From contig NZ_CP069620.1 of assembly GCF_026109735.1 (NCBI RefSeq), positions 2,294,001-2,358,000 of the forward strand: DNA of 64,000 nt, in the 5' to 3' direction. The translations under genes were made by a program, and so were the position numbers. This document shows positions 10,566 to 18,811 of this stretch, piece after piece. The DNA is from Salinimicrobium tongyeongense (GTDB lineage Bacteria; Bacteroidota; Bacteroidia; Flavobacteriales; Flavobacteriaceae). A model generated the notes under the pieces. It was given only the letters and a program-made list of their open reading frames with translations. It was not told the origin of the DNA and did not search any database. Position 1 is the first letter of the stretch. Each line of letters begins with the position of its first letter.

Positions 10566-11498
10566 ATGAAACAAATTACAGATACTGTACTAATGGTGCG
10601 GCCGGTGGCTTTCAGGATGAATGAGCAAACCGCCGTGAATAACTATTTCCAGGAAGGTCTGCACCTGGACAAGGAAGAGATCAATAAAAAAGCCCAGCAA
10701 GAATTCGATGCTTTCGTGGAAAAACTCCGGAATGTTGGTGTGAATGTAATCGTGGTAGATGACGATGAAAAACTCGACACGCCCGATTCAATTTTTCCAA
10801 ACAACTGGGTCACTTTTCACGAAGATGCAACTGCAGCCATCTATCCGCTTTTTGCTGAAAACCGAAGACGCGAACGTCGCGCCGAAGTATTTGACAAGAT
10901 TGAAGCAGCCGGTTATCTCATCAAGGATGTGATTGACTATACCAGCGCCGAGGAGGAAGAGCTTTTTCTTGAATCTACCGGCGTGCTTATTTTAGACAGG
11001 CCCAATGAAAAAGCCTACTGTGCGCTTTCCCCGCGAGCCAGTGAAGAATTATTGATAGAATTCTGCGAAGATTTTGAGCTTACCCCGGTGATCTTTAATG
11101 CATACCAGGATGTTGACGGGCGCAGAATGCCCATTTACCACACCAACGTGATGATGTGCCTGGCCGAAAATTTTGCGGTTATTTGCCTTGACAGCATAGA
11201 CGATGCAAAAGAGCGCAAAAATGTCATAAAACATCTAAAGTCTGACGGCAAGGAGATCATAGAAATTTCTGAAGCCCAGTTGCACCACTATGCAGGTAAT
11301 ATGCTGCAGGTACAGGGTAGCAATGGAAAAAAATACCTGGTAATGAGCGAGGCAGCGAGAAAAAGTCTGCTTCCGGTTCAAATTGCAGCCATTGAGATGC
11401 ATTGCGAGATCTTAAGCAGTGACCTCACCACCATAGAAACCTGTGGGGGCGGCAGTGCCCGCTGCATGCTGGCCGAAATTTTCCTTCCGAAGAAGTAA
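10566..11498 (+). CDS. ctlX: Citrulline utilization hydrolase CtlX-type amidinotransferase
   Basis: A 310-residue arginine-deiminase-related enzyme of the CtlX group, associated in Bacteroidota with citrulline/arginine use. Motifs are SIFPNNWVTFHE, HTNVMMCLAENFAVICL (His) and the C-terminal nucleophile region ETCGGGSARCMLAEIF. The ATG at 10566 (MKQITDTVLMVRP) was preferred over the TTG abutting the previous stop. It forms an operon with the upstream DDAH-family gene and ends at a hairpin terminator. Two enzymes of the same fold in tandem suggest sequential steps on guanidino or ureido substrates (inference). Confidence 0.83.
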   Translation: MKQITDTVLMVRPVAFRMNEQTAVNNYFQEGLHLDKEEINKKAQQEFDAFVEKLRNVGVNVIVVDDDEKLDTPDSIFPNNWVTFHEDATAAIYPLFAENRRRERRAEVFDKIEAAGYLIKDVIDYTSAEEEELFLESTGVLILDRPNEKAYCALSPRASEELLIEFCEDFELTPVIFNAYQDVDGRRMPIYHTNVMMCLAENFAVICLDSIDDAKERKNVIKHLKSDGKEIIEISEAQLHHYAGNMLQVQGSNGKKYLVMSEAARKSLLPVQIAAIEMHCEILSSDLTTIETCGGGSARCMLAEIFLPKK

Positions 11499-11514
11499 GA
11501 AAAAAGTAAAATTC

Positions 11515-11539
11515 AAGCCCTTTCAAAAAGGGCTTTTTT
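11515..11539. terminator. Terminator of ctlX, probably bidirectional
   Basis: AAGCCCTTT pairs with AAAGGGCTT around a short CAA-type loop, with T-rich sequence on the plus strand. It sits between the convergent ctlX stop and the minus-strand gene ending at 11546. Confidence 0.85.
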
Positions 11540-11545
11540 GGTGCC

Positions 11546-11986
11546 TCATTCCTGGTCTTCAATTCTTGGCAAAGCCTTATCGGCCTTGTAGTGGCGTAGT
11601 TTTTTAATGAAGCTGTGTACTTCAGCCTGCCCGGCACCGGCATGGACTTTTATAAAATACTGGTCTTTGTAAAATGAATATTCTTCTGCACGGCCTTTGT
11701 AAATTTTCAGCTTATAAAAAGGGATCACGAGCGAATAAGTTTCACCGGCAGCCCTAAAGCTTATCAAAACACCTTTTGGGCGCATCTCAATATTGCAGTG
11801 CTTCTGGGCCTGCCCCTCGTTTAGAACGAGCAGGTTGTAAATTTCTATGCTGGCGGCGGTGACGGGAAGTTCGTGAATGCTGGTCTTTTGTAGCTCCTGT
11901 CTTTCTTCCAGGTTAAAGGGTTTGCCTACCAGCTCGTTTATTTCCTCTCTTTTATCGCTAAAATCCTGTGAAATATTCAGTAGCAT
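11546..11986 (-). CDS. Hypothetical protein (flavobacterial)
   Basis: An unrecognised 146-residue protein. The start at 11986 (MLLNISQDFSDKREEINELV) was chosen because the longer frame would run across the argS promoter and start. It looks soluble, with an N-terminal helical part and a beta-rich second half (PKGVLISFRAAGETYSLVIP, YKLKIYKGRAEEYSFYKDQY) suggestive of a PH-like or sheet fold. No signal peptide or membrane segment. Divergent from argS and convergent with ctlX. No function is assigned. Confidence 0.7.
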   Translation of the reverse strand: MLLNISQDFSDKREEINELVGKPFNLEERQELQKTSIHELPVTAASIEIYNLLVLNEGQAQKHCNIEMRPKGVLISFRAAGETYSLVIPFYKLKIYKGRAEEYSFYKDQYFIKVHAGAGQAEVHSFIKKLRHYKADKALPRIEDQE

Positions 11987-12048
11987 TTTCTTTTTTTCTA
12001 AAGGTAAGCATTTGCGCTCAAACCCTTTATACAACCTCAAAATTCTGT

Positions 12049-12056
12049 TATCTTTG
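12049..12056 (+). promoter_or_regulatory. Promoter -7 box of argS
   Basis: TATCTTTG, an exact TAnnTTTG match, lies 32 bases before the argS ATG, in the gap shared with the divergent hypothetical gene. Confidence 0.6.
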
Positions 12057-12088
12057 CCACTTCCTGTAGAAGCCTGCAGGTAAAAAAA

Positions 12089-13867
12089 ATGAAAAACATG
12101 AATGTTCAGGATGTACTCGCCGCACAGGTAAAGGAAGCGGTTAATAATATATTTGGCGTTGAGCTCGAAACGGTGGAATTTCAACCCACCCGAAAGGATT
12201 TTGAAGGGGATATTACCCTTGTCACTTTTCCTATGTTAAGGCAAATCAAGACGAGTCCTGTAAAATTGGGCGAGGCCATTGGGGACTACCTGGTGGCGCA
12301 CAACAAAGAGATCGAAAAGTTCAATGTGGTTCAGGGGTTTTTGAATATTGTTCTGGCCGATGCTTACTATCTCAATTTCTTCGGAGAGATCAAAGATGAC
12401 GCTAACTTCGGAAGAACTCCCGTGGGTGAGAAATCTGTTATGGTAGAATATTCTTCGCCAAACACGAATAAACCGCTGCATTTAGGGCACATCAGAAATA
12501 ACCTTTTAGGATATTCTGTTTCCGAAATCCTGAAGGCTTCAGGAAAAAAGGTGTACAAAACCCAGATCATCAATGACCGCGGAATTCATATCTGCAAATC
12601 CATGCTCGCGTGGCAAAGGTTCGGAAATGAAGAAACTCCTGAAACTTCCGGCTTAAAAGGCGATAAGCTGGTGGGGAACTACTACGTAAAGTTCGACAAG
12701 GCTTACAAAGAGGAGGTTTCATACCTGCTGGCCCAGGGAAAGACCGAAGAGGAAGCAAAAGCTGAAGCCCCTATTTTAAAGGATGCACAGGAAATGTTGC
12801 GTAAATGGGAAGCCGGTGACCCCAAAGTTGTTGAGCTCTGGAAAACCATGAACCAGTGGGTGTACGACGGTTTTGAGGAAACTTACGCAAAACTGGGAGT
12901 TGATTTTGACAAGAATTACTACGAAAGCAACACCTACCTGCTCGGGAAAAACGTAGTTGCCGAAGGTCTTGAAAAAGGCATTTTTTACCGCAAGGACGAC
13001 GGCAGCGTGTGGATAGACCTTACCGATGAAGGCCTCGATGAAAAGATCGTACTGCGAAGTGACGGTACAGCCGTGTACATGACGCAGGATATTGGCACCG
13101 CCATTCAGCGGGTCGAGGATTTCCACATCAACGGGATGGTTTATACCGTGGGGAACGAGCAGGATTATCACTTCAAAGTGCTCTTTTTGATCCTGAAAAA
13201 GCTGGGTTACGAATGGGCCGAAAATCTTTACCACTTGAGCTACGGAATGGTGGATCTTCCCAGCGGAAAAATGAAAAGCCGCGAAGGCACCGTGGTAGAC
13301 GCCGATGATCTTATTGATGAAATGACCGCCACCGCTAAAAATATTTCTGAAGAGCTAGGGAAACTGGACGGTTATTCTGAAGCTGAAAAGGAGGAGCTGT
13401 ATAAGATCATAGGTCTTGGTGCTTTAAAATATTACATCCTGAAGGTAGATCCGCGGAAACGGATTCTTTTCAATCCTGAGGAATCGGTAGATTTCCAGGG
13501 GAATACAGGTCCGTTTATTCAGTACACCTACGCCCGAATCCAGTCAATTCTTCGAAAAGCAGAATTTGATTACTCAAATCCTATTTTTGACTACAACCTG
13601 AACGATAAGGAGAAAGAACTTATAAAACAGCTTCAGCTTTACCCTGAAACCGTTCAGCTTGCAGCCGAAAATCACAGTCCGGCGCTTATAGCCAATTACA
13701 CCTACGAGCTGGTAAAGGAATTCAACAGTTTTTACCAGAATGTCACCATTTTAGGCACCGAAGATGAAACTGAGAAGAAGTTCAGGGTGCAGTTGTCAAA
13801 AGCTGTGGGCGATGTGATCAAATCTTCATTTGAACTTCTGGGAATTCAGGTGCCGGAGAGAATGTAG
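12089..13867 (+). CDS. argS: Arginyl-tRNA synthetase
   Basis: Class I aminoacyl-tRNA synthetase (592 residues). The N-terminal Arg-tRNA synthetase additional domain covers about residues 1-110. The ATP site HIGH motif appears as HLGH in SSPNTNKPLHLGHIRNNLLG, and the KMSKS equivalent as KMKSREGTVVDADDL, the usual ArgRS variant. The C-terminal DALR anticodon-binding domain ends SSFELLGIQVPERM. It follows two arginine-modifying enzymes, so this stretch is arginine-themed, though transcription units are separate. Confidence 0.97.
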   Translation: MKNMNVQDVLAAQVKEAVNNIFGVELETVEFQPTRKDFEGDITLVTFPMLRQIKTSPVKLGEAIGDYLVAHNKEIEKFNVVQGFLNIVLADAYYLNFFGEIKDDANFGRTPVGEKSVMVEYSSPNTNKPLHLGHIRNNLLGYSVSEILKASGKKVYKTQIINDRGIHICKSMLAWQRFGNEETPETSGLKGDKLVGNYYVKFDKAYKEEVSYLLAQGKTEEEAKAEAPILKDAQEMLRKWEAGDPKVVELWKTMNQWVYDGFEETYAKLGVDFDKNYYESNTYLLGKNVVAEGLEKGIFYRKDDGSVWIDLTDEGLDEKIVLRSDGTAVYMTQDIGTAIQRVEDFHINGMVYTVGNEQDYHFKVLFLILKKLGYEWAENLYHLSYGMVDLPSGKMKSREGTVVDADDLIDEMTATAKNISEELGKLDGYSEAEKEELYKIIGLGALKYYILKVDPRKRILFNPEESVDFQGNTGPFIQYTYARIQSILRKAEFDYSNPIFDYNLNDKEKELIKQLQLYPETVQLAAENHSPALIANYTYELVKEFNSFYQNVTILGTEDETEKKFRVQLSKAVGDVIKSSFELLGIQVPERM

Positions 13868-13872
13868 ATCGA

Positions 13873-13910
13873 AGGACGAAGTTAGAAATATGAAGGTAGA
13901 AGTAGGGAAA
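13873..13910. repeat. Degenerate TTAGAA/GTAGAAG-type repeat tract
   Basis: Words GAAGTTAGAA, GAAGGTAGA and AGAAGTAGG follow one another. The reverse complement of a tract at 44655-44712 carries the same vocabulary (AGAAGTTAGA, TTAGAAGTGAGA). Possibly remnants of the same kind of dispersed element; no gene is associated at either site. Confidence 0.35.
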
Positions 13911-14013
13911 TGAAAAATGCCGTGACTTCGAGTGGATTTTGACTAGCGGAAGCTGGGGGAAATTTGTATCGAGAAGTCAGGCAGAGAAAGTAGAAACCAG
14001 ATGTAAAAAAAAT

Positions 14014-14048
14014 AAGAGGTGTCAAAAATGGCATTTTTGACACCTCTT
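14014..14048. repeat. Perfect 35-bp palindrome, AAAAATGGCATTTTT family
   Basis: Arms AAGAGGTGTCAAAAATG and its exact complement flank a single central base at 14031. The core AAAAATGGCATTTTT is the recurring intergenic motif. It lies 146 bases after argS and is not followed by a T run, so it is not an ordinary terminator on this strand. Confidence 0.85.
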
Positions 14049-14138
14049 CAGGAAAATTATTTTTAAATAATTTTCCGAAAAAATATCAATTTTGTAGCAG
14101 ATGTGAAGTTCAAAGTTTTCACTTCAGCCTCAAATCAT

Positions 14139-14146
14139 TAAATTTG
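14139..14146 (+). promoter_or_regulatory. Promoter -7 box of ffh
   Basis: TAAATTTG matches TAnnTTTG. TTTTC at 14116-14120, 18 bases upstream, resembles the -33 TTTTG. The 5' leader can form a small hairpin (ACTGCC 14149-14154 with GGCAGT 14165-14170). Confidence 0.65.
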
Positions 14147-14188
14147 CAACTGCCTGTAAAAGCCGGCAGTATTTAAATCTGAGAGATT

Positions 14189-15517
14189 ATGTTCGAAAGT
14201 TTAAGCGATAAGTTAGATAATGCCTTACACGTCCTGAAAGGACACGGGCAAATTACCGAAGTTAACGTTGCCGAAACTCTGAAAGAGGTGAGGCGGGCCC
14301 TGGTTGATGCCGATGTCAATTATAAAATTGCCAAAGAATTTACTAGCAAAGTAAAGGAAAAGGCACTGGGGCAGGACGTGCTTACCGCTTTAAAGCCGGG
14401 GCAAATGATGGTGAAGCTGGTGAAAGACGAGCTTACCACGCTTATGGGAGGAGATGCCGAAGGGATCAATCTTTCAGGTAACCCGTCTGTGATCCTTATG
14501 TCGGGGCTTCAGGGAAGTGGTAAAACTACTTTTTCGGGAAAACTGGCGAATTACTTAAAAACAAAGAAGACAAAAAAACCACTTTTGGTGGCCTGTGATG
14601 TTTACCGTCCTGCAGCAATCAATCAGCTGCACGTGGTAGGAGACCAGGTTGGGGTTGAGGTTTTTAGTGATGAAGGCAACCAGGATCCGGTAGCGATTTC
14701 GAAAGCTGCTATTGCACATGCAAAAGCAAACGGACATAATGTGGTAATTATAGATACGGCCGGGCGTCTTGCTGTTGATGAAGCGATGATGACCGAAATT
14801 GCCAATATTCACAGTGCCATCCAGCCGCAGGAAACACTTTTCGTGGTAGATTCCATGACAGGGCAGGATGCTGTGAATACAGCCAAGGCTTTCAACGACC
14901 GACTCAATTTCGACGGGGTGATCCTCACAAAACTCGACGGGGATACCCGTGGTGGAGCTGCGATCTCCATTAAATCTGTTGTTAACAAGCCAATCAAATT
15001 TATTGGTACGGGTGAGAAGATGGATGCGATTGATGTTTTCTATCCTTCCCGTATGGCCGATCGTATTCTTGGCATGGGAGACGTGGTGTCTCTTGTTGAA
15101 AGGGCGCAGGAGCAGTATGATGAAGAGGAAGCGAGAAAACTTCAGAAGAAGATCGCCAAAAATGAATTTGGATTTGATGACTTTTTGAACCAGCTTCAGC
15201 AAATCAAGAAGATGGGATCGATGAAAGACCTTATGGGAATGATCCCCGGGGCGGGAAAAATGCTGAAGGATGTGGAGATCGATGACGATGCTTTCAAACC
15301 TATTGAAGCCATTATTCACTCCATGACCCCTGAAGAACGTTCAAAACCATCAATCATAAATGCATCCCGTAAGAAAAGAATCGGAAAAGGATCGGGAACC
15401 TCGGTACAACAGGTAAACCAGCTTTTAAAGCAGTTTAGCCAGATGAGCAAAATGATGAAAATGATGCAGGGCGGCGGCGGAAGAAAGATGATGCAGATGA
15501 TGAAGGGAATGAAGTAA
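14189..15517 (+). CDS. ffh: Signal recognition particle protein Ffh
   Basis: SRP GTPase (442 residues) binds signal sequences and 4.5S RNA and delivers ribosomes to FtsY. The N domain begins MFESLSDKLDNALHVLKGHG. The G domain shows GLQGSGKTTFSGKLA, CDVYRPAAINQL, DTAGRLAVDEAMM and TKLDGDTRGGAA. The M domain is methionine-rich and ends MMKMMQGGGGRKMMQMMKGM. The stop is only 4 bases before an inverted repeat that bounds the following small gene, and no terminator intervenes. Confidence 0.97.
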   Translation: MFESLSDKLDNALHVLKGHGQITEVNVAETLKEVRRALVDADVNYKIAKEFTSKVKEKALGQDVLTALKPGQMMVKLVKDELTTLMGGDAEGINLSGNPSVILMSGLQGSGKTTFSGKLANYLKTKKTKKPLLVACDVYRPAAINQLHVVGDQVGVEVFSDEGNQDPVAISKAAIAHAKANGHNVVIIDTAGRLAVDEAMMTEIANIHSAIQPQETLFVVDSMTGQDAVNTAKAFNDRLNFDGVILTKLDGDTRGGAAISIKSVVNKPIKFIGTGEKMDAIDVFYPSRMADRILGMGDVVSLVERAQEQYDEEEARKLQKKIAKNEFGFDDFLNQLQQIKKMGSMKDLMGMIPGAGKMLKDVEIDDDAFKPIEAIIHSMTPEERSKPSIINASRKKRIGKGSGTSVQQVNQLLKQFSQMSKMMKMMQGGGGRKMMQMMKGMK

Positions 15518-15521
15518 GTGG

Positions 15522-15537
15522 TCAGTGTTCAGTGATC
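15522..15537. repeat. Left terminal inverted repeat
   Basis: TCAGTGTTCAGTGATC, exact reverse complement of 15976-15991. It starts 5 bases after the last base of the ffh stop codon. Confidence 0.85.
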
Positions 15538-15576
15538 GGTGTTCAGTGAGCAGCGAACATGATCTAAAACAGTATT

Positions 15577-15951
15577 ATGAGATTTCAGGAGTTGTTTGCT
15601 TATCAAAAGTCCATTGAACTTTCAATGCAGATTTTTGAGGTTTCAAAATCTTTTCCAAAAGAAGAAACTTATTCCCTCACTGATCAAATAAGGAGATCTT
15701 CCCGGAGTGTATCTGCTGCTATTGCTGAAGCTTATAGAAAACGAGATTATCCAAGACATTTCACGAGTAAACTGACAGATGGAGATGCCGAAAACTCTGA
15801 AACTCAAGTATGGCTTGAATACGCCTATAGATGTTCCTACCTTCCTAAGATTGATTATCAAAGACTGGTTGGTGAGAGTGAGGAGGTTGGAAAACTAATA
15901 AATTACATGATCCTAAATCCAGGAAAATTTGGGGTGAAGAAGGCAGAATAA
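15577..15951 (+). CDS. Four-helix-bundle protein, 23S rRNA intervening sequence (IVP/S23) family
   Basis: A 124-residue helical protein of the family (PF05635/TIGR02436 type) encoded in intervening sequences of 23S rRNA in Leptospira and Coxiella and as stand-alone genes elsewhere. The related Avd protein assists diversity-generating retroelements. Family features are the N-terminal FQELFAYQKSIELSMQIFEV, the basic LTDQIRRSSRSVSAAIAEAY and the second half with DAENSETQVWLEYAYRCSYL. The gene lies inside an inverted-repeat pair between ffh and folD. Its molecular role is unknown; RNA binding is plausible from the family. Confidence 0.88.
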   Translation: MRFQELFAYQKSIELSMQIFEVSKSFPKEETYSLTDQIRRSSRSVSAAIAEAYRKRDYPRHFTSKLTDGDAENSETQVWLEYAYRCSYLPKIDYQRLVGESEEVGKLINYMILNPGKFGVKKAE

Positions 15952-15975
15952 ATTACATATTTTAAACTGATCACT

Positions 15976-15991
15976 GATCACTGAACACTGA
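15976..15991. repeat. Right terminal inverted repeat
   Basis: GATCACTGAACACTGA, exact reverse complement of 15522-15537. With a 4-base gap the match extends further (GAACACTGA then TTAC against the complement of GTAAGTGG before the left copy). Confidence 0.85.
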
Positions 15992-16017
15992 TTACTAATA
16001 ACTGCATACTTATAAAC

Positions 16018-16917
16018 ATGGAGCTCCTCGACGGAAAAAAATTAAGCAACGACATTCAGGATGAAATTGCCCTGGAAGTTCAAAAAATGAAAGAACGCGG
16101 GGAGAAGGTCCCGCATTTAGCCGCTATTATTGTTGGTAGCGACGGTGCCAGCTTAACTTACGTGAATGCCAAGGTGAATGCCTGTAAGCGCGTGGGTTTT
16201 GAATCTTCAGAATACCGCATGTCTTCAAACACCAGTGAACTTGAACTCCTGGCAAAGATCGAAGAACTGAACAACAATGACGATATTGATGGCTTTATAG
16301 TGCAGTTGCCGCTTCCGCCGCAAATCAATACTCAAAAAGTGCTGTTGGCAGTGAACCCCGATAAGGATGTGGATGGATTTCACCCTACCAACTTTGGGAA
16401 GATGTCTCTTGATATGACTTCCTTTATTCCGGCGACTCCTTTCGGGATCCTGGAAATGCTGGAGCGGTACAACATTCCCACAAAAGGAAAACACACCTGT
16501 GTGATTGGACGTAGCTACATTGTGGGTCGGCCAATGAGTATCCTGATGGGAAGACAGGGGTTTCCCGGCAACTCTACAGTAACCCTTACGCACGAATTCA
16601 CTAAAAATATTACCCAGATCACTTCTCAGGCTGATATTATTATCATTGCTGTAGGAATTCCAAATTTCCTTAAAGCTGAAATGATTAAAGATGATGCTGT
16701 AGTAATTGATGTGGGAATCACCCGCGTTCCCGATGAAGCCAAATCCAAAGGCTACAGGATAGTAGGGGATGTAGATTTCGAAAATGTTTCAAAAAAGGCA
16801 AGTTACATCACTCCTGTTCCCGGCGGAGTAGGGCCCATGACCATTGCCATGCTGCTTAAAAATACCCTGCTGGCCCGGGAGGCGCACCGTGCAAGGAGAA
16901 AAAGCGTCAAAAGCTAA
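16018..16917 (+). CDS. folD: Bifunctional methylenetetrahydrofolate dehydrogenase/cyclohydrolase FolD
   Basis: Interconverts 5,10-methylene- and 10-formyl-tetrahydrofolate using NADP in one-carbon metabolism (299 residues). The catalytic Lys lies in LTYVNAKVNACKRVG. VQLPLPPQINTQKVL, DKDVDGFHPTNFGKM, the Rossmann loop VIGRSYIVGRPMSILM and PVPGGVGPMTIAMLLKNT are all family signatures. Other folate genes in the window are folE (36034) and folP (48633). It converges with the DUF1232 gene, leaving only 10 bases. Confidence 0.97.
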   Translation: MELLDGKKLSNDIQDEIALEVQKMKERGEKVPHLAAIIVGSDGASLTYVNAKVNACKRVGFESSEYRMSSNTSELELLAKIEELNNNDDIDGFIVQLPLPPQINTQKVLLAVNPDKDVDGFHPTNFGKMSLDMTSFIPATPFGILEMLERYNIPTKGKHTCVIGRSYIVGRPMSILMGRQGFPGNSTVTLTHEFTKNITQITSQADIIIIAVGIPNFLKAEMIKDDAVVIDVGITRVPDEAKSKGYRIVGDVDFENVSKKASYITPVPGGVGPMTIAMLLKNTLLAREAHRARRKSVKS

Positions 16918-16927
16918 ATCTTGCTAA

Positions 16928-17335
16928 TTACGAATTTAGCAGCCTGGCTTCATCGATCTTCCAGTCGAGATAAGCGTGTAGATCAGATTCAATGAACCGA
17001 ACGGCAACTGTGAAAAGTGCAAAATCGTCTACATAGCCTACTCCCGGAAGAAAGTCGGGCAGCATATCCATAGGATTGAAAACATAGAGCAGGGTCAATC
17101 CAATTGCGGCAATAGTAAACCACGGCATTTGGGTGTATTTTCCTTTTCTGTAATCTTTAAGCATTCCGAACATGAGTTTTCCAAGTTCGGAATACTTTTT
17201 CATGCCCGAACTGTTTAACTTTTTGTCAATGGCCTCTTTATTGTTCATGACCATTTCAAGATCCCCATCATCAACTTTGGAAATTTCGGTCTCGAGGTAA
17301 TCTTTGTTGAACTTCTTTTTTACATTCTCCAGCAT
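16928..17335 (-). CDS. YkvA family (DUF1232) membrane protein
   Basis: A 135-residue protein with a charged helical N-terminus and one clear hydrophobic segment (WFTIAAIGLTLLYVFNPMDM). The DUF1232 core follows, reading NPMDMLPDFLPGVGYVDDFA. Family function is unknown; it is a small membrane-associated domain. It is the last gene of a minus-strand run behind the AI-2E family exporter, 17 bases away. Confidence 0.88.
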   Translation of the reverse strand: MLENVKKKFNKDYLETEISKVDDGDLEMVMNNKEAIDKKLNSSGMKKYSELGKLMFGMLKDYRKGKYTQMPWFTIAAIGLTLLYVFNPMDMLPDFLPGVGYVDDFALFTVAVRFIESDLHAYLDWKIDEARLLNS

Positions 17336-17352
17336 AGCATTTTGTTTTTTAA

Positions 17353-18372
17353 TTAAAGTTTGTTTTCTGTTTTTCCGTATTCATGCTTATATATCTTTAA
17401 GATAAGCAAAAACAGGGATACGAGCAAAGGCCCGAAAATAAGTCCTATAAATCCGAACAGCGGCACCCCAACCACAACCCCAAAAAGGGTGATAAGAGGG
17501 TGCACACTGGCGAGGCGGTTCAGGATGTAAAGGCGTAGGATGTTATCGGTAATCCCTACGATCACAAAGCCGTAAATGACAATGAATACCGCCTGCCACT
17601 CCATGCCCATGGAATATAACAGGATGGTGACGGGCACAATGCCTATGGCTGTTCCAATGAAAGGCACCATGGCGCCAATGGCAGTGATCACAAACCAGAA
17701 TAAAGGATCGGGCACCCCTACGATGAGATAGCCAATCAAGGCGACTATTCCCTGGAAAAATGCCACCAGCGGAATTCCAAGGGCATTAGATTTTACCATT
17801 TCGTCGCCCTCCTGGCCAATAACCTCAAGATTTTCTTCGCCTAAAGGAATATATGAGATCACCATGTCTTTTAGTTTTTCCCGGTTCATCAACATGTAAT
17901 AGAGCAAAAAATACATGATGCCTATGGCTATAAAAGCGTTGAAGGTTCCGGCACCAAGAGACTGAAGGTTGTTCGAGAGCCAGTTGGCTACCCGGGCCGA
18001 ATCAATACTCTGGCTCAGGTCATAACCTATGTAGATCTCGGCTTCATTGATCTGGTTTTTTACTGCCTGCAGTACCATTTCTGAATTTGCCACCGCTTTG
18101 CCGATTTTTGAGGTAAGCATAATGGCAGTGAGGGTGATGGGCACAAGAATTCCCACAAAAGACAGGAACATGAGCAAAGCTGCTGCCAGTACAGGCTGCC
18201 AGCTTCTTTCTACCAGCCAGGTCATGGGCTTCCTAAGCACAACATACAGGGTAATGGCGCCAAGAACTCCGGAGAGATACGGCAAAATCTCCCGAAAGAT
18301 CAAAACCAGCATGAATAAAATGAGAAGCAGTACGAACAACTGTCGTACTAAAGATGGTTTTAATCTGTTCAT
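17353..18372 (-). CDS. AI-2E family transporter (PerM-type permease)
   Basis: A 339-residue polytopic protein with about eight membrane segments. The family motif region PLGEENLEVIGQEGDEMV precedes the conserved ATGAMVPFIGTAIGI-type segment (here FVITAIGAMVPFIGTAIGIV), and the C-terminal half contains VHPLITLFGVVVGVPLFGFI. Named after E. coli TqsA, but members export or exchange varied substrates, including Na+/H+ in some. The substrate here cannot be inferred. Confidence 0.9.
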   Translation of the reverse strand: MNRLKPSLVRQLFVLLLILFMLVLIFREILPYLSGVLGAITLYVVLRKPMTWLVERSWQPVLAAALLMFLSFVGILVPITLTAIMLTSKIGKAVANSEMVLQAVKNQINEAEIYIGYDLSQSIDSARVANWLSNNLQSLGAGTFNAFIAIGIMYFLLYYMLMNREKLKDMVISYIPLGEENLEVIGQEGDEMVKSNALGIPLVAFFQGIVALIGYLIVGVPDPLFWFVITAIGAMVPFIGTAIGIVPVTILLYSMGMEWQAVFIVIYGFVIVGITDNILRLYILNRLASVHPLITLFGVVVGVPLFGFIGLIFGPLLVSLFLLILKIYKHEYGKTENKL

Positions 18373-18383
18373 TTAGAAAGTAA

Positions 18384-18809
18384 TTATTTCTCGAATAACT
18401 GGTCTATGTTTTTAAAAGCCTTAAACTCCAGGGCATTTCCACAGGGATCTTTAAAAAACATCGTGGCCTGCTCCCCGGGCTGGCCCTCAAACCGGATGTA
18501 GGGTGCTATGACAAAATTGATGTTCTTATCTTTCAGTTCCTTTGAGAAAGACTGAAAGCTGTCCCATTCCAGTACCACTCCAAAATGCGGAATTGGCACC
18601 TCTTTTCCGTCTACCGGGTTACTGCCGGTATTCCTTGTTTCGGAAGCAGCTTTGTAGTGTATTACGAGTTGATGCCCAAAGAAGTTGAAATCTACCCAAT
18701 GGTCGCTGCTTCTGCCTTCTTCCAGGCCTAAAGTGTCTCTATAAAATTTCCTGGCCTTTTCCAGATTATCTACAGGAATGGCCAGGTGAAATGGCTGAAT
18801 TTTCTGCAT
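18384..18809 (-). CDS. VOC family (glyoxalase/bleomycin resistance) protein
   Basis: A 141-residue vicinal-oxygen-chelate protein with two paired beta-alpha-beta-beta-beta modules. [20 protein letters not shown] supplies the first metal-ligand His, and the C-terminal [17 protein letters not shown] supplies the Glu. The family covers dioxygenases, isomerases and resistance proteins; the specific reaction is unknown. Its ATG starts 2 bases after the stop of the upstream 79-residue gene, so they share a transcript. Confidence 0.9.
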   Translation of the reverse strand: MQKIQPFHLAIPVDNLEKARKFYRDTLGLEEGRSSDHWVDFNFFGHQLVIHYKAASETRNTGSNPVDGKEVPIPHFGVVLEWDSFQSFSKELKDKNINFVIAPYIRFEGQPGEQATMFFKDPCGNALEFKAFKNIDQLFEK

Positions 18810-18811
18810 TT

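Larger units (their letters stand above)
13868..14188. other. Intergenic region argS-ffh (321 bases)
   Basis: Holds three things: a degenerate repeat rich in GAAGTTAGAA and GAAGGTAGAAGTAG words (13873-13910), a perfect 35-bp palindrome (14014-14048) and the ffh promoter. A weak inverted pair lies between (GACTTCGAG near 13924 and TCGAGAAGTC near 13968). No coding frame is supported. Confidence 0.6.
15522..15991 (+). mobile_element. Putative miniature element: four-helix-bundle gene between inverted repeats
   Basis: A 470-base unit bounded by a perfect 16-bp inverted repeat, TCAGTGTTCAGTGATC (15522-15537) and GATCACTGAACACTGA (15976-15991). Internal repeats of the same words lie at both ends (GTGTTCAGTGA at 15525 and 15539; TGATCACTGATCACTGA near the right end). 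The only gene inside is a 23S rRNA intervening-sequence-type protein. It sits between ffh and folD. No target duplication or transposase is visible. Mobility is inference from architecture. Confidence 0.45.

Noticed and set aside
14555-15319. 254-codon frame antisense to ffh
   Set aside because: A mirror of the ffh codon pattern; the plus-strand protein is unmistakable Ffh and the antisense product resembles nothing.
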